NCBI GenBank assembly: GCA_024687845.1 | Contig: JAILEL010000310.1 | Coordinates: 1 to 9,172 of the forward strand | Direction of reading: 5' to 3' | DNA length: 9,172 bases | Origin: Eubacterium sp. | GTDB taxonomy: Bacteria; Bacillota_A; Clostridia; Lachnospirales; Lachnospiraceae | Part shown: piece after piece, positions 1 through 6,243 of the stretch | Layout of the letters: each line of letters opens with the position of its first letter | Numbering within the stretch: the first letter of the stretch is position 1 | Notes under the pieces: model-generated | Seen by the model: the letters and a program-made list of their open reading frames with translations, nothing else | Databases searched by the model: none | What the model was told of the DNA's origin: nothing | Translations under genes and position numbers: made by a program

Positions 1-3
1 AGT

Positions 4-8
4 AGGAG
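4..8 (+). promoter_or_regulatory. Ribosome binding site of the first gene
   Basis: AGGAG lies two bases before the ATG at 11 (AGGAGAAATG). The spacing is short but the match is strong, and no other upstream start is visible in the window. Any promoter lies before the window, so this gene is probably internal to or distal in an operon that begins outside. Confidence 0.6.
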
Positions 9-10
9 AA

Positions 11-1501
11 ATGAAGAAAGATTTTCTTGAAATCAATAATCTTCATCGCCTGGATCTGATTAAATATAATAATAGTAATGAATTTCTTAAACTTTATAAA
101 AACAACCGTTATAAGATACGTCAGGTTGTCGATATATATAACTGGGCAAATAAGCGTAAGAACGGAAATGCAAACCAGCAGAGAGAGTATAATCTTTTCA
201 GACTTTCTCTCGGACTTACCAACAAGCAGTTTGAGGGACTAGCTGAAAAGGTATCTGCCCTTGAAATGATTGGCCGACACATGGATTCAAGAATAGCAAT
301 GTGTACGAATCCTGAATTTACAAAGCTGGGTGTTGATGCTATTAGGAATATTTCATCTCTGTCCAAGGCAGAGCTTGGTTCCCAAATTAAGGGCTTAACA
401 GATAATCAGACAAATCCTCAGATGCCTGCCGAGTATAAACCTAGCGAAGACAGCGTCAAATTCTTAAAATCTGCCTACAATCTCAGAAATCTTGAAGAGT
501 TAGGAGTTATGCAAAAATCAGATGCTCATACAAGAAAAGAAAACTCTTATGTAGATAGAGAAGTTGGTGACAAGCTGAAGCGTCGTTTCAAATTCCTTAA
601 TGTACAGGCTAGAATCGGCCGTGACCGGATGAAAAGAGAATTCGGTGCAGGTGATTTCGACCTCCCTATGCTTGCAAAAGCAAAGCTTGGCAAAATATCT
701 CTAAAATATAAATCAAAAAATGAACTTTTTAGTGCCGGAGCACACTCCGGTGTCCTTGGTGGCAAGCTTATGGGAAATGTCGGAATTGGTTTTTCTCTTA
801 AGAATCCACTCAGTACGAAGGTTCAGGTTATGGGTGCTGCGGAAGCATATGGAGCAAGAGGAGTTGCCAAAGCAAAAGTTGGAAATAAGGATGTAAGCCT
901 TGAAGGTAAAGCTACCGGTCATATAGGCCACGCAAAAGCAGAAGGAACCTTCGGTTTAGGGCATATTTACAAGAAAAATGATAAAGGCCAGGTCACTACA
1001 GATGGATTTGGTGTTGACCTCAAGGCCGGTGCCTCCGCAGCAGTATTCACCGGAAAAGTTTCCAGTGGTTTTAGTTTTTTCGGAATCAGAATATCAGTTG
1101 AGGCAGAAGGAAAAGCTCTTGCTGCAGGCATTGAGGGACAGCTCACATTTATCCCTAATACGGGTATAAAGCTCGGATGTGGTGGTGCACTTGGTCTCGG
1201 CGGAAATGTTACCCTCGCAATTGAATGGGGAGGACTTGTTAAAAAATATAAAAACTGGAAAAAACGAAGAGCCATTTCTAAAGCAACGCTTAAACAGAAG
1301 AAGGCTGAAGAAAGAAAGCTCGAGGAACAAAAACGCCGCAAACAGATGGCCGAAGCAAAGAAAGCTATTAAGGAAGGTGCTCCTGATCCAAAGGAAGCCC
1401 GAAAAAGTAAGGATGACAGTAAATTAGGAAAAAAGAACAACTCTAATAATAGAATAAAAAGATCAAATACCTTAAGTGATAAGAAAGGAAGGAAATTATA
1501 A
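11..1501 (+). CDS. Gly/Ala-rich protein with basic coiled tail, probable type VII secretion-associated effector or accessory protein
   Basis: I do not recognise a named family across the full 496 residues. Three parts are visible. Residues 1-220 are charged and mostly helical, with no signal peptide and no LXG signature that I can see. Residues about 221-408 are rich in Gly, Ala and Ser, with alternating small and hydrophobic residues (for example GVDLKAGASAAVFTGKV), which suggests stacked beta-hairpins; similar Gly/Ala beta segments occur in the pre-toxin regions of Firmicutes LXG-type polymorphic toxins. Residues about 409-496 are a Lys/Arg/Glu-rich helix followed by a basic, Asn/Ser/Lys-rich tail. 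The stop codon overlaps the start of a DUF4176 gene, a family common in T7SSb loci, so a role as a secreted effector or a partner of the secretion apparatus is inferred from context. It could equally be a non-toxic structural or chaperone-like protein; there is no recognisable catalytic domain. The gene is complete, with an AGGAG site before ATG. Confidence 0.6.
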   Translation: MKKDFLEINNLHRLDLIKYNNSNEFLKLYKNNRYKIRQVVDIYNWANKRKNGNANQQREYNLFRLSLGLTNKQFEGLAEKVSALEMIGRHMDSRIAMCTNPEFTKLGVDAIRNISSLSKAELGSQIKGLTDNQTNPQMPAEYKPSEDSVKFLKSAYNLRNLEELGVMQKSDAHTRKENSYVDREVGDKLKRRFKFLNVQARIGRDRMKREFGAGDFDLPMLAKAKLGKISLKYKSKNELFSAGAHSGVLGGKLMGNVGIGFSLKNPLSTKVQVMGAAEAYGARGVAKAKVGNKDVSLEGKATGHIGHAKAEGTFGLGHIYKKNDKGQVTTDGFGVDLKAGASAAVFTGKVSSGFSFFGIRISVEAEGKALAAGIEGQLTFIPNTGIKLGCGGALGLGGNVTLAIEWGGLVKKYKNWKKRRAISKATLKQKKAEERKLEEQKRRKQMAEAKKAIKEGAPDPKEARKSKDDSKLGKKNNSNNRIKRSNTLSDKKGRKL

Positions 1502-1830
1502 TGTATAAGAATTTATTACCAATCGGATCTGTGGTTAAACTTGCTGAAGCAGAGAGAGATGTTATGATATGCGGAAGAATCGTCGTACCGGATGGGAGAA
1601 CGGAAATCTATGACTACGTTGGCTGCGTATATCCTGAAGGAATTTCCAGAAGTGATGATATGGTATTTTTCAACAGAGATTCCATTGAGCTTCTGCTATT
1701 TGTGGGATTCCAGGATACGCAGGAACTTACCTACAGATCTGAGGTATTAGATGATCTCGGCGAACTCGCCGTCGTTGACGGCGAGATTGTGCCGGTGATC
1801 GATGACGAGATTTTAGATACATCAGTCTAA
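1501..1830 (+). CDS. DUF4176 family protein (type VII secretion locus-associated)
   Basis: This 109-residue protein matches the DUF4176 pattern as I know it: an N-terminal LLPIGSVVKL (residues 5-14), the core strand MICGRIV (22-28), YDYVGCVYPEG (37-47), FFNRDSIE (56-63) and LFVGFQD (66-72). The acidic C-terminal part (81-109) is variable. It is soluble, with no signal peptide or membrane segment. DUF4176 genes are commonly found next to LXG effector genes in T7SSb (Yuk/Ess) loci of Firmicutes, where they are thought to be accessory or targeting factors; the exact role of this one is inference. Its ATG shares one base with the TAA of the preceding gene (TAATG), with AAGGAAGG about ten bases upstream, so the two are almost certainly co-translated and their products may interact. 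The gene is followed by a terminator and is the last of its operon. Confidence 0.85.
   Translation: MYKNLLPIGSVVKLAEAERDVMICGRIVVPDGRTEIYDYVGCVYPEGISRSDDMVFFNRDSIELLLFVGFQDTQELTYRSEVLDDLGELAVVDGEIVPVIDDEILDTSV
1765..1785 (+). repeat. Perfect GC-rich hairpin inside the DUF4176 gene
   Basis: CTCGCCGTC (1765-1773) and GACGGCGAG (1777-1785) form a perfect 9-bp stem with a 3-nt loop. A second stem, CGGCGA (1758-1763) with TCGCCG (1766-1771), uses the same central bases, so the two structures exclude each other. No T-run follows, so it is not an intrinsic terminator. It lies in codons for the acidic C-terminus of the protein. A function is not established; chance within coding sequence is possible. 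Confidence 0.5.
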
Positions 1831-1835
1831 AATCT
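1808..1835 (+). repeat. Inverted repeat spanning the DUF4176 stop codon
   Basis: AGATTTTAGA (1808-1817) and TCTAAAATCT (1826-1835) form a perfect 10-bp stem around an 8-nt loop, with the TAA stop (1828-1830) in the right arm. It sits just ahead of the terminator at 1851-1888 and may help protect the 3' end or assist termination. The stem is AT-rich, so it is only moderately stable. Confidence 0.45.
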
Positions 1836-1850
1836 TAGTCTGTTATTACA

Positions 1851-1900
1851 AAGACAGCTGACGCACTGCATCATGCATCAGCTGTCTTCTTTTTATTTTT
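1851..1900 (+). terminator. Intrinsic terminator between convergent genes
   Basis: AAGACAGCTGACGCA (1851-1865) pairs with TGCATCAGCTGTCTT (1874-1888), giving a stem of about 14 bp with one mismatch on the plus strand, followed by CTTTTTATTTTTC and a further T-run on the plus strand. It should terminate the upstream T7SS-associated operon. The minus-strand ABC permease gene ends inside the same structure (stop at 1871-1873, in the loop). Read from the minus strand the stem also forms (the mismatch becomes a G-U pair), but the following T-run is weak, so termination in that direction is less certain. Confidence 0.85.
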
Positions 1901-4081
1901 CTTTTTTATACTTGGTGGAGTACGGAATGTCACTATAGCTGCAGTTATCATGAGGATTCCAACTGTAGCAAATATAATTGATTCAAATATATTCATTTCC
2001 TCGGACATAAGTACCGGAAATGTATTCTCAAAAAACAATGGATAATACATCATCAGCACCGCTAGTGCATTATTAGTAAAGTGAAGAATCATGGACAGGA
2101 ATATACTATCCGTATAATAAACTACTATTGCAAAGCTGGCTCCCAGAAGCGCCGTAGGAATAAATCTGATAAAGCTTGTATGATATGCTCCGAATATGAT
2201 GGCAACTAGAAAAATAGTAGATAATGCACTGTATCTTTTCTTGAAGCCTGACTGTATAAAGCCCCTGAACATCATTTCCTCGCATATGGCTGGAGCAACT
2301 GCAACAACCAGCAGAGTCACCCATAGATTGTCTCCTAGAAGAAACTCTTCAAGTCCTGAATTGGTCTCATTTACCTGCTGAGGGAATAAGATTCCAAGCA
2401 GATTCGACACTATTCTTTCCATTACAAATGCACCCGCATACATTAAACATGCCGCAGTAAAATCGGTAATTCTAAATCTCTTAAAATGATATGTCTCTTT
2501 TATACTTCTCTTCGTATAAATTACAAATGCAAGTGGCAAAGAAAGGATAATAAGCTGACTTCCAAGGACACCACCCACACCATGCTCAAGCTGAAGAAGG
2601 GATCCTGCAAACAGATAAACTATAAATACAAAAAGTATTATAAACCATGCATCACCTGGAGTTGGAACGCCGCCCTTCTCCATATTGCTTCTACGCTGAA
2701 AGAGCTGAAGTCCATATCTTCCCTCATCAAAAAGAACGTTTTCACTATCATAGATTCTGCTCAGAAGAAGTATTGCCAAGATTGCATATACAATATTGCT
2801 GACAAGAACTACAATAATCATATTCATCTGAGCCTTAAAAAGCAGAAGCTCTTTTATCAAAAGACAGATATTGGCAACCGGAATAAGTGCCATATTTCTT
2901 GTCAGTTCGATATTTGGAATAAATCCAATATAAGCTGTGAACATAACAACCAGCGTCAGTGGTGTTATGTAATTATTTGCTTCCTTATATGACTTTGCAA
3001 AAGCAGTAATACACATAGTCACTGCCGATATAAAAAGCGAAAATGCAAGCACTGCCAGAATAGTAACTATCATGGCAGGCACAAATGTACCAACATTAAA
3101 GTTCTTAATATCAAGCCCCATATTTCCTACTGCCTTGGTTGAAAGAAGCTTGACCATATATATGATCATAACTGCCATAGAAATAATATTCATAAAGGCA
3201 GATACTATTCCCATAAATGCAACTGTAAGGAACTTAGCTATTATTATCTCGTGATTTTTCACAGGCAGTGTCAGAAGAGTTTCCAGAGTTCCTCTCTCCT
3301 TTTCACCTGCTGTAGCATCAATAGCCGGATACATAGTTCCCATAAGAAGGCTGATTATCAGCATAAATGGAAGAATCATCCCGAGGATGCTTCCTACTGA
3401 CTGTTCTTTTGAGGCGATATTATCTCTTTGCACATCAAATGGATGCAGAACATCATCAGCATCTAAGCCTGCCTCAGTTATTGCCACACGACTTCTTGTA
3501 TCCGACAGATCATCAAGAACCTCTTTAATCAGAGTCTCAGCATAATCCGAATCGGTAATAGATGAAACATATCTTGTACTATATACAAGCTTTCCATCCT
3601 TATCTATCTGGCTGCTGATATAAACATCAATCACCTCAGCCTGAAGCAGTGTGTCTATATTGCTTAAATGTTTATCACTTAATGATTCATTTGAACTGTC
3701 TTCTTTAGAATTCTCATAGCTATGAACAGCATCCTCATAGCTAACTACTATGATAGAATCTACCTGTTTTGTTTCAGACTTGTCGCTGTCTGTTTTAGCT
3801 TTTTCATCTTCTTCATTTTTATTTTTATCTGTTTTTTTCTTCTCAGTATTATAAATCTCTATCTGACGAAGCAGATTACCATTATCTTCCGTTTCTACTA
3901 TTGCCTTGTATTCACCCTTTTCCATATTGGTCTGAATCATGGACATGATCATAATCGATCCGAATATGATCAGGGGATATACCAGAAGAGGAACCAGCAC
4001 CAGCATTATCACTGCTTTCCTGTCCCTGAATACGTCCAGAAGTTCCTTTTTGAGAAGAAGCTTAATAACCTTAGTCCTCAT
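1871..4081 (-). CDS. ABC-2 type permease fused to a CPBP (CAAX-like) intramembrane protease domain
   Basis: This 736-residue membrane protein has two modules. The N-terminal module (about 1-445) is a NatB-like ABC-2 permease: a first membrane helix at about 23-48 after the basic cytoplasmic start, a large extracytoplasmic domain (about 50-225) with a Lys/Asp/Glu/Ser-rich low-complexity stretch at 81-106, then the conserved loop GEKERGTLETLL (259-270) and a bundle of membrane helices to about 440. The C-terminal module (about 475-720) is a CPBP family protein with all its motifs: EEMMFR (601-606), FGAYH (630-634) and HFTNN (667-671), the residues expected for a metal-dependent membrane protease. 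Permease/CPBP fusions of this kind are a known family. The gene overlaps the end of the ATPase gene by 11 bases and has its own strong site, AAGGAGGG, 8 nt before ATG. With the ATPase it should form an exporter; in Bacillus NatAB the substrate is sodium, but this one is unknown. The protease target is unknown. It ends in a Lys-rich cytoplasmic tail. Confidence 0.9.
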   Translation of the reverse strand: MRTKVIKLLLKKELLDVFRDRKAVIMLVLVPLLVYPLIIFGSIMIMSMIQTNMEKGEYKAIVETEDNGNLLRQIEIYNTEKKKTDKNKNEEDEKAKTDSDKSETKQVDSIIVVSYEDAVHSYENSKEDSSNESLSDKHLSNIDTLLQAEVIDVYISSQIDKDGKLVYSTRYVSSITDSDYAETLIKEVLDDLSDTRSRVAITEAGLDADDVLHPFDVQRDNIASKEQSVGSILGMILPFMLIISLLMGTMYPAIDATAGEKERGTLETLLTLPVKNHEIIIAKFLTVAFMGIVSAFMNIISMAVMIIYMVKLLSTKAVGNMGLDIKNFNVGTFVPAMIVTILAVLAFSLFISAVTMCITAFAKSYKEANNYITPLTLVVMFTAYIGFIPNIELTRNMALIPVANICLLIKELLLFKAQMNMIIVVLVSNIVYAILAILLLSRIYDSENVLFDEGRYGLQLFQRRSNMEKGGVPTPGDAWFIILFVFIVYLFAGSLLQLEHGVGGVLGSQLIILSLPLAFVIYTKRSIKETYHFKRFRITDFTAACLMYAGAFVMERIVSNLLGILFPQQVNETNSGLEEFLLGDNLWVTLLVVAVAPAICEEMMFRGFIQSGFKKRYSALSTIFLVAIIFGAYHTSFIRFIPTALLGASFAIVVYYTDSIFLSMILHFTNNALAVLMMYYPLFFENTFPVLMSEEMNIFESIIFATVGILMITAAIVTFRTPPSIKKKNKKKTADA

Positions 4082-4838
4082 TCTTCATGCCCTCCTTCTC
4101 AACAATCTTGTAGAAGGCATCTCTGATAGATGAGACTCCTGTTTCTTCCATAATACTCTGTGGAGAACCTGTCATTACGATCTTTCCTCTATAAATAAAT
4201 ACAATTCTGTCGCAAAGATATTCTGCCTCCTCCATATAGTGCGTTGAATAAATAACAGTTTTTCCACGTTGTTTTTCCTGCTTCATGAACTCGATTATTG
4301 CAGCGCTGCTGAGTATATCAAGTCCCAAGGTAGGTTCGTCAAATATGTAAATGTCAGGATTATGAACTATACATCTTGCAATAGATGCTCTCTGAGTCTG
4401 ACCAGTTGAAAGCTTTTCTATTCTGTTATCAATAAAATCAGTAAGTCCAAGAAGATTTTCAACATCCTGGATTCTCTCATTGATCTTACTATCCGGAGTT
4501 CCATAGATGCCCGCAAAAAGACAAAGCATTTCTCTAACAGATAAGCGCCCATACAGTTTAGTATTTCCGGAAAGATATCCTATGTTCTTTTTAATTTCGA
4601 TTGAACTATTGATCTTTTTCTCATTTTCAAGAATATAGACCTCTCCTGAAGTAGGTTTCAGAAGAGTTGCCAGCATACGAAGAAGGGTTGTCTTCCCTGC
4701 TCCATTAGGTCCTAAAACACCTACTATCTCTCCTGAATCAATCTCAAGTGAGATTCCATCAACTGCATTGAATTCAACCCTCTTATTTTTCTTTTCAGTT
4801 CTATAAAAGCTCTTTACAAGGTTTTCACAAACAAACAT
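4071..4838 (-). CDS. ABC transporter ATP-binding protein, NatA-like
   Basis: This is the 255-residue ATPase of an ABC-2 exporter. Visible motifs are Walker A GPNGAGKT (43-50), the signature LSTGQ (143-147), Walker B IYIFDEPT (163-170) followed by the D-loop LGLD (171-174), and the switch histidine H200. The position normally held by the Q-loop glutamine reads IGYLSGNT (86-93), so Gly91 replaces Gln; this substitution is familiar in NatA-type proteins. The protein is cytoplasmic and should power the permease/CPBP fusion encoded immediately downstream (11-base overlap). Upstream, the GH10 gene ends only 5 nt before this ATG, and no good ribosome binding site is visible, so translation probably depends on ribosomes finishing the glycosidase. 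The start is supported by the family's usual N-terminus, which begins a few residues before the first strand. The substrate of the transporter cannot be told from the sequence. Confidence 0.93.
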   Translation of the reverse strand: MFVCENLVKSFYRTEKKNKRVEFNAVDGISLEIDSGEIVGVLGPNGAGKTTLLRMLATLLKPTSGEVYILENEKKINSSIEIKKNIGYLSGNTKLYGRLSVREMLCLFAGIYGTPDSKINERIQDVENLLGLTDFIDNRIEKLSTGQTQRASIARCIVHNPDIYIFDEPTLGLDILSSAAIIEFMKQEKQRGKTVIYSTHYMEEAEYLCDRIVFIYRGKIVMTGSPQSIMEETGVSSIRDAFYKIVEKEGMKNED

Positions 4839-4843
4839 ATTTT

Positions 4844-6043
4844 TTAGATTCTTATTACTGTTTCGACATCATTTTCAGCCGTCAGCTCAGTTTCCTGTCC
4901 TTCTACTATAATTCTGTATTCACCCTTAAATGCATCTGTTTCAGCATATCCATTCTCATCTGTTGTTATTTCTGTATCTGTCCACCATTCTTCATGAGTC
5001 AGTTTTTCCAACATCTTATAAGAAGGCTTAAGCGAATTATCCTTTCTGATATATCCACTTGGTGCTCCCAGCCATGCACCATCCCTGTAGTCCCAGGTAG
5101 TAATAGCTTGAACGAGTGGGTGCTCAAACAGGATTCGATACATTTCTTCTATCTCTCGCGCCTGACGCTCTTCTCCTTCCGGAGTTGTTGGCCAGCTCTC
5201 AACCTGCCAGTCATTCAAATCTTCAATATATGCAGGCATTATATCCCCAGATATCAAAGTATTTTCGGTAAAATGAATGGGCAGACCAAAGTGTGAGAAT
5301 CTATCAAGAACCTCATGTACCTTCTCTGCACCCCAATATCCCTGATGCTGATGAGATTGTATTCCAATAGCGCTGATTGGCACTCCAGCTTCAAGGCATC
5401 CATCAATAAGGATCTCATAGCTTATTGAAGTATTGAAATCGTTTAGAAGAAGAACCGCATCCGGATTCATTTTATGAGCTTCCTCAAAAACTGTCTTAAT
5501 AAGACCTACTCTTCCTTTATAATTGCAGATTCTTGTAACGGCATTATCATACTTATCAAAAATAGGCATAATAACTACTTCATTTATGACATCCCACATA
5601 TCAATGACGCCTTTAAATCCTAACACCTCTCTGTCAATTCTTTCAAGTTGTTTTTTAAGGATAGTTTCATTGTCGTACTTCATAAGCCAGTCAGCACACA
5701 CCGTATGCCAGCAAAGAGGATGTCCTTTTACCTTAATACCCATGTTATTCATATAGCTGGCCGTTTTCATCAGCTTTTCAAACTCTGGTTTTCCTTCTTC
5801 TGGCTCATATTGCCCCCAATAAAATGGAAGAGTACCATAATTAAATATCTTGCTCCAGCTCTCAACTATCTGTTTATGCTCCTCATCTCCATTCATAACA
5901 TAAGGAATAAAATCAAAGGCTCCACATCCAAAAAGGAAGCTATGCTTTGTCTGTTTTACTGATATCTTTTTACCTGATAATGGGTGTCCTTCTGCATCAA
6001 CCACTTTAAAACTCTGTTTTACTTTTCTATGAGAAATATCCAT
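4844..6043 (-). CDS. GH10 family glycosidase (endo-1,4-beta-xylanase-like), no signal peptide
   Basis: This 399-residue protein is a glycoside hydrolase family 10 enzyme. Catalytic residues are visible: the acid/base Glu155 in WDVINE (150-155) and the nucleophile Glu260 in HFTENT (257-262). Other GH10 landmarks are GHPLCWH (107-113), IGIQSHQH (227-234) and the C-terminal W317...D321...W324 group (TTWDYRDGAW). The usual glycone-site motif ENxMKW is replaced by TLPFYW (71-76), so the substrate may differ from plain xylan. Residues 1-38 form a short beta region (VVDAEGHPLSGKKISV) and residues about 356-399 a small beta-sandwich-like tail. There is no signal peptide, so the enzyme should be cytoplasmic and act on imported oligosaccharides, as with the intracellular GH10 xylanases known from Geobacillus and rumen Butyrivibrio. 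AAGGAG stands 9 nt before the ATG. It is the first gene of an operon with the ABC exporter genes. Confidence 0.9.
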   Translation of the reverse strand: MDISHRKVKQSFKVVDAEGHPLSGKKISVKQTKHSFLFGCGAFDFIPYVMNGDEEHKQIVESWSKIFNYGTLPFYWGQYEPEEGKPEFEKLMKTASYMNNMGIKVKGHPLCWHTVCADWLMKYDNETILKKQLERIDREVLGFKGVIDMWDVINEVVIMPIFDKYDNAVTRICNYKGRVGLIKTVFEEAHKMNPDAVLLLNDFNTSISYEILIDGCLEAGVPISAIGIQSHQHQGYWGAEKVHEVLDRFSHFGLPIHFTENTLISGDIMPAYIEDLNDWQVESWPTTPEGEERQAREIEEMYRILFEHPLVQAITTWDYRDGAWLGAPSGYIRKDNSLKPSYKMLEKLTHEEWWTDTEITTDENGYAETDAFKGEYRIIVEGQETELTAENDVETVIRI

Positions 6044-6101
6044 CCTGTTCGTCTCCTTCTTTATAAAAAACTTTATTTTTTTTAGTTACTCACTTGATCA
6101 T

Positions 6102-6126
6102 CATTAGACAAATGTTTTAACTAATG
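6102..6126 (-). promoter_or_regulatory. Candidate operator for the GH10-ABC operon
   Basis: The palindrome CATTAG (6102-6107) ... CTAATG (6121-6126) has perfect 6-bp arms and matching AAA/TTT inside the spacer (6110-6112 and 6116-6118). It begins about six bases downstream of a perfect -10 hexamer on the minus strand, so it would cover the transcription start, a usual place for repressor binding. No regulator is encoded in the window. In AT-rich DNA such palindromes also arise by chance. Confidence 0.35.
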
Positions 6127-6131
6127 TAATC

Positions 6132-6137
6132 ATTATA
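6132..6137 (-). promoter_or_regulatory. Candidate -10 element of the GH10-ABC operon promoter
   Basis: TATAAT on the minus strand is a perfect -10 hexamer, preceded by T-rich sequence. The best -35 at 17-bp spacing, TTATTT, is poor, so the promoter may be weak or need an activator. The start would be near 6125, leaving a leader of about 80 nt before the GH10 gene. Apart from this element, the palindrome beside it and a weak hairpin at 6201-6217, I see nothing in 6044-6243. Confidence 0.4.
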
Positions 6138-6200
6138 AAATCTAAGAATCCTGAAAATAAAAAAGTTTTTTAGCCGAATTTGACCATTTTTTGCTAGATT

Positions 6201-6217
6201 TGCAGTTTTAATCTGCA
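6201..6217 (-). terminator. Weak hairpin after the DUF4037 gene
   Basis: TGCAG and CTGCA form a 5-bp stem with a 7-nt loop, about 27 bases past the DUF4037 stop codon. No T-run follows on the minus strand, so it is not a convincing intrinsic terminator. Read-through from the DUF4037 gene into the GH10 operon is therefore possible. Confidence 0.2.
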
Positions 6218-6243
6218 TCATTCTCTTCGAAGTAAAACTTTAA

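Noticed and set aside
967..1440. A 157-residue minus-strand open frame opposite the Gly-rich gene
   Set aside because: It lies wholly inside the better-supported plus-strand gene, has no clear ribosome binding site and is a Phe/Ser/Pro-rich shadow of Lys- and Gly-rich codons.
2486..2992. A 168-residue plus-strand open frame opposite the permease
   Set aside because: It is antisense to conserved membrane helices of the permease/CPBP gene and its Lys/Asn/Cys/His-rich composition is that of a shadow frame.
3722..4126. A 134-residue plus-strand frame with Phe/Ile-rich stretches that resembles a membrane protein
   Set aside because: The hydrophobic runs are complements of the permease's Lys/Asp/Glu low-complexity loop; no promoter or ribosome binding site was seen.
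6160..6172. AAAAAAGTTTTTT as a terminator or binding site between DUF4037 and the GH10 gene
   Set aside because: A stem of only A-T pairs without GC content is too weak for an intrinsic terminator, and such runs are common in AT-rich intergenic DNA.
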